A DNA stretch of 64,000 bases from Solwaraspora sp. WMMA2065 (GCF_030345075.1 NZ_CP128361.1:558001-622000), one strand, 5' to 3'; positions 34,616 through 43,828 are shown, counted from the first letter of the stretch. Notes: generated by a model not told the origin, from the letters alone. A program made the numbers and translations.

Positions 34616-35445
34616 TGCGCCGCCGATTCGGCAGCCGCCGGTGCCGAGGCCGGCGCGGCTCCGGTAGCCGGCGCGTCGGTGCCGCGCAACGCCCGGCGGA
34701 CCTCGGTGACGGCGGCGAAGAACTCCGCCGACTGCCGGGTCTGCTCGGTGCGCTCGCCGAGGGCGACGTCGACGATGGCGGTGATCCGACCCGGCCGGGC
34801 CGACATCACCACCACCCGGTCGGACAGGTACACCGCCTCGGAGATCGAATGGGTGACAAAGACGGTGCTGGTCGCGGTGCGGGCGCAGATGCCGAGCAGT
34901 TCGTCCTGCAGGCGTTCGCGGGTCATCTCGTCGAGGGCACCGAACGGTTCGTCCATCAACAGCAACGGCGGGTGTACGGCGAGCGCCCGCGCGATCGCCA
35001 CCCGCTGCTGCATGCCACCGGAGAGCTGAGCCGGGTAGTGGCCGGCGAAGTCGGCGAGCCCGACCAACTGCAGCATCTCGTCGACCCGTTCCCTGCGCTG
35101 CGTCCGCCGCACCCCGCGCAGCTCCAGCGGCAGTTCGACGTTGCGCCGTACCGTCCGCCAGTCGAACAGCCCGGCCTGCTGGAAGGCGATGCCGTACTCC
35201 TGGTCGAGTCTGGCCTGCCGGGCGGCCTTGCCGTTGACGGTGACCGTGCCGGCGGTCGGGGTGATCAGGTCGGCGATCAGCCGCAGCAGGGTGCTCTTGC
35301 CGCAGCCGGACGGCCCGATCAGCGACACGAACTCGCCCCGCCCGACGGTCAGCTCCACCCCGGTCAGCGCGGTGACCGTGTCGGCCCGGCCGGCGTTGAA
35401 GACCTTGTCGACCCCGGTGATCTCGACGGCGAATTCATTGCTCAT
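34612..35445 (-). CDS. ABC transporter ATP-binding protein (SsuB/TauB-like)
   Basis: 277 residues from ATG 35445 (ATGA overlap with the upstream permease). Walker A is GPSGCGKST (about residues 44-52), the ABC signature LSGGMQQRVAIARAL, Walker B LLLMDEPFGALD, and the switch His is in FVTHSISEAVYLSDRV. An Ala/Pro-rich tail of about 25 residues follows the domain. It powers the import of the pyrimidine-type substrate. Confidence 0.94.
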   Translation of the reverse strand: MSNEFAVEITGVDKVFNAGRADTVTALTGVELTVGRGEFVSLIGPSGCGKSTLLRLIADLITPTAGTVTVNGKAARQARLDQEYGIAFQQAGLFDWRTVRRNVELPLELRGVRRTQRRERVDEMLQLVGLADFAGHYPAQLSGGMQQRVAIARALAVHPPLLLMDEPFGALDEMTRERLQDELLGICARTATSTVFVTHSISEAVYLSDRVVVMSARPGRITAIVDVALGERTEQTRQSAEFFAAVTEVRRALRGTDAPATGAAPASAPAAAESAAQ

Positions 35446-36335
35446 CCGGTCACCGCCACTCGCCGCTGGTGGCGGGTCAGCCCCAGCTCCAGCAGGGTCA
35501 CCGTGGCGGCGACGACCAGGCCGAGCGCGGCGGCACCGAGGATCGCCGCGTACACCTTCGCCGGGGCGCTGGTCGCCTGCCGCGAATATTCCAGGATCAG
35601 CCGGCCGATGCCGCCCCGGGTGCCGGTGGAGATCTCCCCGACGACGGCGCCGACCACGGCCGCCGCCCCGGCCAGCCGCAGCGCCGGGAACAGGTACGGC
35701 AGCGCGGCCGGGGCCCGCAGTTTCCATAAGGTGCGCCACCAGCCGGCCGCGTAGCTGCGCATCAGCTCGACCCCGGCGGCCGGTGGTGACTGCAGGCCGC
35801 GCAGCATGCCGACGGCGACCGGGAAGAACGCCAGATACGCGGCGATCACCGCGACCGACATCCACGGCTGCCACGGGTAGGCGCCGATCGACAGCCGCCC
35901 GCCCCAGCCGGCGATCACCGGGGCGAGGGCGACCAACGGCACGGTCTGCGACAGCACCACGTACGGCAGCAGTCCCCGTTCGGCGATCCGCAGCCGCTGC
36001 ATCGCCACCGCCAGGATCAGCCCGACCAGGGTGCCGGCGGCGAACCCGACGCCGGTCACCCCGAGGGTGAACAGGCAGGCGTCGACGACGACCCGCCACA
36101 CCGGCTGGCCGGCGGCGACGTCGACGTCGCCGAGGCCGGCGACCACGTCGGCCAGGTGCGGCATGGCGGCGTCGTCGGCGCGCGGCAGCAGCGGTACGCC
36201 GAACAGGTCCGTACCGTCGGGGTCGCCGACCAGTTTGTAGCCCTCCCAGACTGCGGCGGCCAGGGCGAGCGCGCCCAGCGCGGCCCCGGCGACGCCGGCC
36301 CGCCTCGCCCAGCTGCTGGTCGGGCCGCTGGTCAA
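35442..36335 (-). CDS. ABC transporter permease, first subunit
   Basis: 297 residues from TTG 36335, which overlaps the stop of the oxidoreductase gene (TTGA). The EAA loop is VELMRSYAAGWWRTLWKLRA. About six hydrophobic helices are seen, with a longer periplasmic loop after the first (DLFGVPLLPRADDAAMPHLA). Same transporter as the neighbouring ATPase and second permease. Longer Arg-rich extension upstream is antisense-like shadow sequence and is rejected. Confidence 0.9.
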   Translation of the reverse strand: MTSGPTSSWARRAGVAGAALGALALAAAVWEGYKLVGDPDGTDLFGVPLLPRADDAAMPHLADVVAGLGDVDVAAGQPVWRVVVDACLFTLGVTGVGFAAGTLVGLILAVAMQRLRIAERGLLPYVVLSQTVPLVALAPVIAGWGGRLSIGAYPWQPWMSVAVIAAYLAFFPVAVGMLRGLQSPPAAGVELMRSYAAGWWRTLWKLRAPAALPYLFPALRLAGAAAVVGAVVGEISTGTRGGIGRLILEYSRQATSAPAKVYAAILGAAALGLVVAATVTLLELGLTRHQRRVAVTG

Positions 36336-37345
36336 GACGCGACCACCCGGCGGTACGCGGGGATGATCTGCTCGCCGTACGCGGTCAGGGTTTCCTGCTT
36401 GGCGTCGTGTTGCAGGTAGACGGCGAACTGGTCGACGCCGAGCTCCCGCAGCTCGGCGAGCCGCCGCAGGTGCTCCTCGGCCGGGCCGAGCAGGCAGAAC
36501 CGGTCGACGATCTCGTCCGGTACGAAGTCGGTGTGGGTGTTGCCGGCCCGGCCGTGTTCGGCGTAGTCGTAGCCCTGCCGGCCGGCGATGTAGTCGGTGA
36601 GCACCTTCGGCACCGCGCTGCCGTCGCCGCCGTAGCGGGCGACGATGTCGGCGATGTGGTTGCCGACCATGCCGCCGAACCAGCGGGTCTGGTCCCGCTG
36701 GTGGGCCAGGTCGTCGCCGACGTAGGCGGGGGCGGCGACGCAGAAGGTGACCGCGTCCGGGTCGCGGCCGGCGCGTTCGGCGGCGGCCCGGACCGCGCCG
36801 ATCATCCATGCGGCGATGTCCGGGTCGGCGAGCTGCAGGATGTAGCCGTCGCCGACCTCGCCGGCCAGGGCGAGCGCCTTCGGCCCGTACGCGGCGACCC
36901 AGACCTCCAGCGCCCCGTCACTGACCCACGGCAAGGTGATGTCCCGGTCGCGGTAGCGTACGGTCCGCCCGGCGGCCAGGTCACGGATGACGGTGACGCA
37001 TTCGCGCAGCTCGGCGAGGGTGGTGGGGCGGGCACCGAGGACCCGGACCGCCGAGTCGCCCCGGCCGATGCCGCAGACCGTGCGGTTGCCGTACATCTCG
37101 TTGAGGGTGGCGAACGTCGACGCGGTGACGGTCCAGTCCCTGGTGCTGGGGTTGGTCACCATCGGCCCGACTGTCACCGATGTGGTGGCGGCGAGGATCT
37201 GGCTGTAGATGACGAACGGCTCCTGCCACAGTACGTGCGAGTCGAACGTCCACACGTGGCTGAAGCCGGCCTGCTCGGCCTGCTGGGCCAGCGACACCAG
37301 CTCGCGGCCGGGCGGGTCACACTGGAACACGACGCCGAAGTCCAT
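36332..37345 (-). CDS. LLM-class F420-dependent oxidoreductase of the pyrimidine operon
   Basis: 337 residues. The luciferase-like TIM barrel opens MDFGVVFQCDPPGRELVSLA and shows the family's GFSHVWTFDSHVLW and TVGPMVTNPSTRDW segments, the latter near a flavin/F420 site. A subgroup of these enzymes is habitually found beside dihydropyrimidinase genes (TIGR03842-like, from memory). It may carry out a redox step on the pyrimidine ring using reduced F420, which would fill the place of dihydropyrimidine dehydrogenase, absent from this window. That role is inference. Confidence 0.85.
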   Translation of the reverse strand: MDFGVVFQCDPPGRELVSLAQQAEQAGFSHVWTFDSHVLWQEPFVIYSQILAATTSVTVGPMVTNPSTRDWTVTASTFATLNEMYGNRTVCGIGRGDSAVRVLGARPTTLAELRECVTVIRDLAAGRTVRYRDRDITLPWVSDGALEVWVAAYGPKALALAGEVGDGYILQLADPDIAAWMIGAVRAAAERAGRDPDAVTFCVAAPAYVGDDLAHQRDQTRWFGGMVGNHIADIVARYGGDGSAVPKVLTDYIAGRQGYDYAEHGRAGNTHTDFVPDEIVDRFCLLGPAEEHLRRLAELRELGVDQFAVYLQHDAKQETLTAYGEQIIPAYRRVVAS

Positions 37346-37359
37346 CTGGCGTACCCCCT

Positions 37360-38766
37360 TCAGAGCAGGTAGTCCGACAGGCCGCGGCGCAGGTAGCGGC
37401 CGTGGCCGGCGCGTCCGTGGTAGGTGCCGTCGCCGCTGACCAGGACGGTGCCCCGCGACAGCACGGTGTCGACCTTGCCGGTGATCTCGAAACCCTCGTA
37501 CGACGAGTGGTCCATGTTCATGTGGTGGGTGGCGGCCGAGATCGTGGTCCGGCCGGCCGGGTCGTAGACGACGATGTCGGCGTCGGATCCGGGGGCGATG
37601 ACGCCCTTGCGCGGGTAGAGACCGAACATCCGGGCCGGGGTGGTGGCGATCGTCTCCACCCAGCGGGCCAGGGACAGCTTGCCGTCGACGACGCCCTGGT
37701 AGATCAGGTCGACCCGGTGTTCGACGCCGCCGATCCCGTTAGGGATCTTGGAGAAGTCGCCGAGGCCGAGCTCCTTCTGGTCCTTGAAGCAGAACGGGCA
37801 GTGGTCGGTGGAGACCACCGCCAGGTCGTTGGTGCGCAGGCCACGCCACAGGTCGGCGCGGTGGGGTTCGTGCTTGCTGCGCAGCGGCGTGGAGCAGACC
37901 CACTTGGCGCCTTCGAAGCCGGGCGCGCCGAGCTGGTCCTCCAGGGTCAGGTAGAGGTACTGCGGGCAGGTCTCGGCGAAGACGTTGCGGCCGGCGTCGC
38001 GGGCGGACGCGACGGCGGCGAGGGCTTCGCTGGCGGACAGGTGCACGATGTAGAGCGGGCAGTCGGCGGCGACCCCGGCCAGCGCGATGGCCCGGCTGGT
38101 CGCCTCGGCTTCCAACGCGGCCGGGCGGGTCAGCCCGTGGTGGATCGGGTCGGTCTCACCCCGGGCCAGGGCCTGCCCGATCAGCACGTCGATCGCGATG
38201 CCGTTCTCCGCGTGCATCATGATCGTGGCGCCGTTGTCGCGGGCCTTCTGCATCGCGCGCAGGATCTGCCCGTCGTCGCTGTAGAACACCCCTGGGTACG
38301 CCATGAAGAGCTTGAAGCTGGTGATCCCCTCGGTGGCGACCAGGGAGTCCATCGCCTTGAGTGACTCGTCGTCCACCCCGCCGATGATCATGTGGAAGCC
38401 GTAGTCGACGTGGCAGTTGCCCTGCGCCTTGGCGTGCCAGGCGGTCAGTCCGTCGCCGACCACCTCACCGGCGCGCTGCACCGCGAAGTCGATGATCGTG
38501 GTGGTGCCGCCGAAGGCGGCGGCCTTCGTACCGGTGTCGAAGGTGTCACTGGCGAACGTGCCGCCGAACGGCAGTTCCATGTGGGTGTGCACATCGACGC
38601 CGCCGGGGATGACGTACTTGCCACTGGCGTCGAGGACGTCGACGCCGTCGGCCGGCCCGGTGCCGGGGGCGAAGATCGCGGCGATCGTCTCGCCGTCGAC
38701 GAGCACGTCGGCGGCGTACGGCCCGGTGGGTCCGACGACGGTGCCGCCGGTGATCAGCAGTGCCAT
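37360..38766 (-). CDS. hydA: Dihydropyrimidinase (D-hydantoinase)
   Basis: 468 residues, full length. Metal ligands of the amidohydrolase fold are seen: VDVHTHMELPFGG (His-x-His), the carboxylated Lys in ITSFKLFMAYPG, His in IMMHAENG, and Asp in STDHCPF. It opens dihydrouracil or dihydrothymine (or hydantoins) to N-carbamoyl amino acids. It is 14 nt upstream of the F420-type oxidoreductase and 32 nt downstream of the beta-ureidopropionase, which takes the next step, so substrate flow within the operon is evident. Confidence 0.95.
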   Translation of the reverse strand: MALLITGGTVVGPTGPYAADVLVDGETIAAIFAPGTGPADGVDVLDASGKYVIPGGVDVHTHMELPFGGTFASDTFDTGTKAAAFGGTTTIIDFAVQRAGEVVGDGLTAWHAKAQGNCHVDYGFHMIIGGVDDESLKAMDSLVATEGITSFKLFMAYPGVFYSDDGQILRAMQKARDNGATIMMHAENGIAIDVLIGQALARGETDPIHHGLTRPAALEAEATSRAIALAGVAADCPLYIVHLSASEALAAVASARDAGRNVFAETCPQYLYLTLEDQLGAPGFEGAKWVCSTPLRSKHEPHRADLWRGLRTNDLAVVSTDHCPFCFKDQKELGLGDFSKIPNGIGGVEHRVDLIYQGVVDGKLSLARWVETIATTPARMFGLYPRKGVIAPGSDADIVVYDPAGRTTISAATHHMNMDHSSYEGFEITGKVDTVLSRGTVLVSGDGTYHGRAGHGRYLRRGLSDYLL

Positions 38767-38798
38767 CTGAGTGGTTCCTTCCGCCGGATCAGGGCCGG

Positions 38799-39641
38799 TC
38801 AGGGCTGGACCAGGTCACCGTAGGCGTCCGGGCGGCGGTCGCGGTAGAAGGCCCACCGGTTGCGGACCGTCTCGATCAGGTCGAGGTCGAGGTCGCGGAC
38901 GATCAGCTCCGGCTGGTACGGGTCCCCGGTGTCGCCGACGAACTTGCCTTCCGGGTCGACGAAGTAGGAGGTGCCGTAGAAGTCGTTGTCGCCGTAGTCG
39001 GCCTCGACGCCGACCCGGTTGATCGCGGCGATGAAGTACTCGTTGGCCACCGCCGCCGCCGGCTGCTCCAGCTTCCACAGGTACGACGACAGGCTGCGGC
39101 TGGTCGCCGACGGGTTGAACACGATCTGCGCGCCGGCCAGGCCCAGCGCCCGCCAGCCTTCCGGGAAGTGCCGGTCGTAGCAGATGTAGACGCCGATCCG
39201 GCCGACGGCCGTGTCGAAGACCGGGTAGCCGAGGTTGCCGGGGCGGAAGTAGAACTTCTCCCAGAAGCCCTTGACGTTGGGGATGTGGGTCTTGCGGAAC
39301 TTGCCCAGGTAGCTGCCGTCAGCATCGATCACAGCGGCGGTGTTGTAGAGGAGCCCGGCCTGCTCGCGTTCGTACATCGGCAGCACCATCACCATGTTGT
39401 GCTCGGCGGCGAGGGCGGCGAACCGTTCGGTGGTCGGCCCGGGGATCGACTCGGCGTAGGCGTAGTACTCGCTCTCCTGCACCTGGCAGAAGTACGGCCC
39501 GTAGAACAACTCCTGGAAGCAGATCACCTTCGCGCCCTGGGCGGCGGCCTGCCGGACGTACTCCTCGTGCGCTTTGATCATGGATTCCTTGTCGCCTGTC
39601 CACGTGGTCTGGACGATGGCGGCGCGGACGACTCCTGGCAT
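38799..39641 (-). CDS. Beta-ureidopropionase / N-carbamoyl-beta-alanine amidohydrolase
   Basis: 280 residues from ATG 39641 with GGGAGG upstream. The nitrilase-fold triad is present: Glu in CFQELFYGPYF, Lys in GKFRKTHIPN, Cys in YICYDRHFPEG. The specificity segment FWEKFYFRPGN matches carbamoyl-beta-alanine amidohydrolases. It converts N-carbamoyl-beta-alanine to beta-alanine, CO2 and ammonia. First gene of the operon; the promoter should lie in 39642-39860. Confidence 0.93.
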   Translation of the reverse strand: MPGVVRAAIVQTTWTGDKESMIKAHEEYVRQAAAQGAKVICFQELFYGPYFCQVQESEYYAYAESIPGPTTERFAALAAEHNMVMVLPMYEREQAGLLYNTAAVIDADGSYLGKFRKTHIPNVKGFWEKFYFRPGNLGYPVFDTAVGRIGVYICYDRHFPEGWRALGLAGAQIVFNPSATSRSLSSYLWKLEQPAAAVANEYFIAAINRVGVEADYGDNDFYGTSYFVDPEGKFVGDTGDPYQPELIVRDLDLDLIETVRNRWAFYRDRRPDAYGDLVQP

Positions 39642-39862
39642 GGCTGATCCTCCCTGCGCTACCGGCTTCCGGCGCGGTCAGGTCCACTCCGGAGCACATG
39701 GCTGGTCCGGATGACCGGCGGTGACCTGGTGCTTCCCGGCCTCGGGAAGCTACGACTGTATCCACGCCGACGGTCGCAGACAATCATGTCCTTGTTACCT
39801 ACTGTTTCCGACGTGTAATCCGGTCAACCTCCCTCGACCGATGTCGATCTTGCCGGAAATGC

Positions 39863-39912
39863 GGCGACGGCGGTGCGGTGTCGCGGATCCGCGACACCGC
39901 ACCGCCGTCGCC
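39863..39912. terminator. Perfect 50-bp palindromic terminator
   Basis: Positions 39863-39887 and 39888-39912 are exact reverse complements, centred on GGATCC, with no unpaired loop. It begins 15 nt after the stop of the polysaccharide monooxygenase gene and insulates the pyrimidine operon downstream on the same strand. Confidence 0.9.
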
Positions 39913-39927
39913 AGTTTGACCGTCAGG

Positions 39928-41013
39928 TCAGGAGGCCGTGCAGGTCACCGACGGGGTGCCGCCGGCGGTCGAGCCGATGAAGCCGAAGTTGGTGCTGGCA
40001 CCGGCGCCGAGGCTGCCGTTGTAGGCGACGTTACGGGCGGTAACCGTCGACCCGCTGGCCGAGACCGTGGCGTTCCACGCCTGCTGCACGGTCTGCCCGC
40101 TCGGGTAGGCCAGGGTCACCGTCCAGCCGCTGATCGCCGAGGAGCCGGCGGTCACCCGGACCTCACCCTGGAAGCCGCCGGACCAGCTCGATGCGACCGT
40201 GTAGGAGGCGGTACATCCGGCCGATCCGGGCGGCGGCGTGGTCGGGGGTGCGGTGGTGGGCGGGGCCGTGGTGGGCGGCGGCGTGGTCGGAGGTGCGGTG
40301 GTGGGCGGCGGGTTGCTGCCGCCGAAGTTCACGTCGCTGCAGAAGTAGTAGGACTGGTCCATATGGCTGGCCTGCCAGATGGTGTAGACCATGTGTCGGC
40401 CGGTGCGCCCCGGCGCGGTCGCCGGGATGTCGATCTGCACCCCGCTGGGCACGCTCTGCCACTGCGACGCCGGCGTGTTGCCGATCTGGGCGACGAGCTC
40501 CAGATTGCCCCAGCCCAGTGCCTGGCTGATCGGGTTGAAGCCCTGCCGGGTCACGTACACCCGGATGTAGTCGGCACCGTGGCTGGCTTGATCGAACAAT
40601 CGGACGCTGAACGAGTTGCTGATTGACTTGGCCCGCCAGTTGCCGATGGCGTCCATGGCGTTGTAGCGGCCGCCCTCGGTGCGTCCACCGCTGCAGAGCT
40701 GGCCGTCCGGGATGGCGCCCTGGTGGTTGCCGCCGACGCCTTCGCGGTAGAGGCCGTTCCAGTTCCACATGGCGGCAGCGTTGGCCTGCCATGCCTGATA
40801 GCACATGGGATCCTCGGTGGCCATCTCCGGTGCCATGTGGTTCCCGCCCCAGCGGTCGAGACATCCGTAGTTGCGGGAGGCCGGATCGAGCACTGATCCA
40901 TGGGCCGAGGCGACATTGGCCAGTGCGGTGGTCAGCAGCAGCCCGGCGGCGACGGCAACGACCAGGGCGTACAGCGCGAGTGGTCGCCGGCCGGTGGTGG
41001 TGAGTGTGGGCAT
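39928..41013 (-). CDS. Secreted AA10 lytic polysaccharide monooxygenase with CBM2
   Basis: 361 residues from ATG 41013 (TTGGAG ribosome site). The signal peptide ends at ANVASA, so His38 becomes the mature N-terminal His (HGSVLDPASRNYGC). His145 (QASHGADYIRVYV) completes the copper histidine brace, and SYYFCSDVNF supplies the axial Phe. The sequence style (DPMCYQAWQANAAAMWNWNG, then GNHQGAIPDGQLC) is that of chitin-active actinobacterial AA10 enzymes. A Pro/Thr linker (about 240-268) leads to a C-terminal CBM2 (SSWSGGFQGEVRVTAG) that binds crystalline cellulose or chitin. It oxidatively cleaves crystalline polymer outside the cell. Confidence 0.94.
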   Translation of the reverse strand: MPTLTTTGRRPLALYALVVAVAAGLLLTTALANVASAHGSVLDPASRNYGCLDRWGGNHMAPEMATEDPMCYQAWQANAAAMWNWNGLYREGVGGNHQGAIPDGQLCSGGRTEGGRYNAMDAIGNWRAKSISNSFSVRLFDQASHGADYIRVYVTRQGFNPISQALGWGNLELVAQIGNTPASQWQSVPSGVQIDIPATAPGRTGRHMVYTIWQASHMDQSYYFCSDVNFGGSNPPPTTAPPTTPPPTTAPPTTAPPTTPPPGSAGCTASYTVASSWSGGFQGEVRVTAGSSAISGWTVTLAYPSGQTVQQAWNATVSASGSTVTARNVAYNGSLGAGASTNFGFIGSTAGGTPSVTCTAS

Positions 41014-41423
41014 TACAGACTCCAACCTCGGTTGGTGCGCGCCGGTACGGGGCGCGGTAGCGAAAGCACGGATCGTCGCCCGCGAGCGCGCACGGATGTG
41101 CGCTGCGCGTCACGGTCCTGCGGAGAGTTGCCCTGCTCCCGCGTGGCTGCCGGCTCCCGAAGCTGTCCTACCTAAGAATCACGCTCACTTCAACGAAAGT
41201 CAATACATGGTGGTGTGTGGGGGCTGCGCGGGGATCGCCGATGAGGGCGGCGGATCTGCCGACCGCGGTCCGCGTCGGCGGCGCGGACCCGCGTGAGCTG
41301 CCCACGGCGTCGTCAAACACCCTGACGGGTGATTGCCGACGCGATCGGCAATGTCGCGTCCGGCCTGGCGGCAGACTCGTCCAGTAGCAGGCGAGGGAGG
41401 TGGCAGGCGAGGGAGGTGGCGGG
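41014..41423. other. Divergent promoter region of the monooxygenase and SCP2/debranching genes
   Basis: About 410 nt without a gene. On the minus strand TTGACT near 41202-41197 followed after 17 nt by GATTCT is a possible promoter for the monooxygenase. On the plus side two perfect dyads abut: CACCC-TGAC-GGGTG (41318-41331) and ATTGCCGA-CGCGA-TCGGCAAT (41332-41352), candidate operators or a processed leader for the SCP2 gene. Confidence 0.5.
41387..41418 (+). repeat. 16-bp tandem duplication carrying the ribosome site
   Basis: GCAGGCGAGGGAGGTG occurs twice head-to-tail (41387-41402 and 41403-41418). Each copy has GGGAGG. The second copy is correctly spaced before TTG 41424, so the Shine-Dalgarno has been duplicated. 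Confidence 0.9.
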
Positions 41424-41798
41424 TTGTCAGCGACCACGGAGGCCTTCTTCGCCAGCGTCCACGAACGCGATCCTCGGTTGCCCCCAGCAGTCGACGGCTC
41501 GCTGCGCTTCGACGTGCGGTACCGCGATCACACTGAGCAGTGGCTGCTGCGTTTCGCGGCGGGCCGCGTGCGGGCCGAACAGTCCGGTGCCGATGCGGAT
41601 TGTGTCGTCGCCATCGACAGCGTGTTGTTCGAACAGATCCTGTGCGGGAAGGAACGACTCTTCCCCGCATTCATCCGCTTCGGGCTCACCCTGGAGGGCG
41701 TGATCGCGTTGCTGCCGATGCTCAACTGGCTGCTGCCCGACATGGTGGGTGCCCGGCATCCGCGGCAGCTGGCGGAGGGTTGGAAGGAAGCCAGGTGA
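41424..41798 (+). CDS. SCP2 sterol-binding-domain protein
   Basis: 124 residues from TTG 41424, 7 nt after GGGAGG; an upstream GTG at 41400 lies inside the ribosome-site repeat. The SCP2-like fold is suggested by GSLRFDVRYRDHTEQWLLRF, then DCVVAIDSVLFEQILCGKER and LEGVIALLPMLNWLLP. Such domains bind lipids or hydrophobic ligands. It overlaps the debranching enzyme gene by GTGA, a pairing that implies a joint role, but no mechanism is known. Confidence 0.8.
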   Translation: MSATTEAFFASVHERDPRLPPAVDGSLRFDVRYRDHTEQWLLRFAAGRVRAEQSGADADCVVAIDSVLFEQILCGKERLFPAFIRFGLTLEGVIALLPMLNWLLPDMVGARHPRQLAEGWKEAR

Positions 41799-43828
41799 CG
41801 AACCTCAAGTACACCAGCATCCTCGAAGGCAACCTGTTCATGGTCAGCGACGAGCGCGGTGACGTGTCGCCCTCGACGGATATGCCTACCGGGCTGTTCG
41901 GTTTCGACATGCGCTACCTGTCCGTCTGGAATCTCACCGTCAACGGCGAACGCCTCTCCGTGCTGTCCGTTGACGACCTTCAGTACTTCGAATCGCGCTA
42001 CTTCCTTGTTCCGGGCGAGCCGACCCACTACGTCGACGCGAGCATGTCGGTGATCCGCCAGCGTCGCCTCGGTGGTGGCGCCTTCGTGGAGCAGCTGACC
42101 GTGCTCAACCACCAGGAAGTCGCGGTCGACCTACGGGTCCGGCTCGACATCGCCACCGACTTCGCAGACTCCACCGAGTACGCCAACGTGCACAAGAAAG
42201 GGAAGATTTCCACCGCTGTCGAGCAGGACACCCTGCACATGTACTACACCCGGGAGAATCAGTGCCGTGAAGTGGTGATCACCAGCAGCGCTGAGGCGGC
42301 GATTGACGACCACGGGATGACGTTCGACATCAGCGTCGGGCCGCACGGATCGTGGGAGACCGTCCTGCAGTTGATCTACTGGGTGCGCGGCATCCATGGG
42401 CGGGACATCCGGGTGACCGCGCCAAACTTCGACGCCCCGGGCATGGTGGATGCGAGCCGGGTGCTGGCCGAGTGGCTCGCCGCCGCCCCCACCCTGAGCT
42501 GTGACTCGGCCCCACTCGACCAGGCGTACCGCCGCAGTCTCACCGATCTGGCGGCACTGCGTTTTACCGGGAACCTGCGTGGGGAACAGCAGTTCTCCGC
42601 CGGACTGCCCTGGATGATGGGACTGCAGGGTCGGGACAGCATCGTAACCTGCCTGCAGCTACTGCCGTTCATCCCGTCGATGGTGCCGAACGTCCTGCAC
42701 TTTCTCGCGGACGCGCAGGGAACCCGGCTCGACGACTTCGCCGAGGAGGAACCCGGCAAGATCCTCCAGGAGTTCCGGTTCGGAGAGCGAGCCGGGTTCG
42801 GGGAGATCGCCGCCTGCCCCTACTACGGTGCGGCCGACACGACGCCGCTGTTCGTCATCCTGCTCGACGCGTACGACAGATGGACCGGAGATACCTCGAT
42901 CGCCCAGGAGCTCGAGTTCCACACCCGACGGGCGTTGCGGTGGATCGACGAGTACGGCGACATCATGGGCGACGGCTACCTCTGGTACGCCAGACGCAAC
43001 GACCGACTTGGCGTGGAGAACCAGTGCTGGAAAGACACGCCCGATGCCATTTCCTACCGCGATGGTCGGTTACCGGTCGGCCCCCGGGCCACTTGCGAGC
43101 TCCAGGGTTATGCCTACGACGCCAAACGTCGCGGTGCCCGGTTGGCCCGTGAGGTGTGGAACGATCCGGCGTACGCCGCCGAGCTCGAAGCCCAGGCCGC
43201 CGAGCTCAAGCGCCGGTTCAACCAGAGGTTCTGGATCCGCGACGGCCGCTACTACGCGCTCGGCGTGGACGCCGATGGCAACCACGTCGACGCCTGCGCC
43301 TCGAACATGGGGCACCTGCTGTGGAGCGGTATCGTCGACCCGGACAAGGCTCGGCACGTCGTCAAACATCTGATGAGCGAGCGGCTCTTCACCGGCTGGG
43401 GCATCCGTACCCTTGCCGAGGGCGACGGGCGGTACAGCCCGGTCGGCTTCCACACCGGGGCGATCTGGCCGTTCGACAACGCCCTCATCGCCCACGGCAT
43501 GCGTCAGTACGGCTTCCATCAGGAAGCCGCCCGGGTAGCGGGTGCCATCATCGATGCTTCGGAGTTCTTCGACGGCCGCCTGCCCAGCGCGTTCGCGGGC
43601 TACGACCGGAAGTTGACCAAGTATCCGGTTCAGCTGCCGGCTGCGTGCAGCCCGCACTCCTGGTCGGCCGGGGCGGTGTTGATGTTCCTGTGTTCCATGC
43701 TCGGTCTCGACCCGAAGGGCGAGCATCTGATCGTCCGCCCGCACCTGCCGCGCGGCATCGGCCGGATCGAGCTGCTGGACCTCCCCGGTCGGTGGGGGCT
43801 GGTCGACGTGTTCGGCCGTGGGCACTGA
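41795..43828 (+). CDS. Glycogen debranching enzyme, amylo-alpha-1,6-glucosidase type
   Basis: 677 residues from GTG 41795. An N-terminal beta domain (about 1-210: SILEGNLFMVSDERGDVSPS, then FGFDMRYLSVWNL) precedes an (alpha/alpha)6 barrel (about 260-670). The barrel shows GLPWMMGLQGRDSIVTCLQL, WIDEYGDIMGDGYLWYARRN and the acid-rich FHTGAIWPFDNALIAHG near the end. Enzymes of this GH family trim alpha-1,6 branches from glycogen or related glucans. It is coupled to the SCP2 gene and next to the dormancy island, where mobilising glycogen would supply fermentation. Confidence 0.88.
   Translation: MTNLKYTSILEGNLFMVSDERGDVSPSTDMPTGLFGFDMRYLSVWNLTVNGERLSVLSVDDLQYFESRYFLVPGEPTHYVDASMSVIRQRRLGGGAFVEQLTVLNHQEVAVDLRVRLDIATDFADSTEYANVHKKGKISTAVEQDTLHMYYTRENQCREVVITSSAEAAIDDHGMTFDISVGPHGSWETVLQLIYWVRGIHGRDIRVTAPNFDAPGMVDASRVLAEWLAAAPTLSCDSAPLDQAYRRSLTDLAALRFTGNLRGEQQFSAGLPWMMGLQGRDSIVTCLQLLPFIPSMVPNVLHFLADAQGTRLDDFAEEEPGKILQEFRFGERAGFGEIAACPYYGAADTTPLFVILLDAYDRWTGDTSIAQELEFHTRRALRWIDEYGDIMGDGYLWYARRNDRLGVENQCWKDTPDAISYRDGRLPVGPRATCELQGYAYDAKRRGARLAREVWNDPAYAAELEAQAAELKRRFNQRFWIRDGRYYALGVDADGNHVDACASNMGHLLWSGIVDPDKARHVVKHLMSERLFTGWGIRTLAEGDGRYSPVGFHTGAIWPFDNALIAHGMRQYGFHQEAARVAGAIIDASEFFDGRLPSAFAGYDRKLTKYPVQLPAACSPHSWSAGAVLMFLCSMLGLDPKGEHLIVRPHLPRGIGRIELLDLPGRWGLVDVFGRGH

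Noticed and set aside
36336-36809. Long N-terminal extension of the first ABC permease
   Set aside because: Arg-rich antisense-like sequence lying over the oxidoreductase gene; the TTGA overlap at 36332-36335 fits a coupled start.
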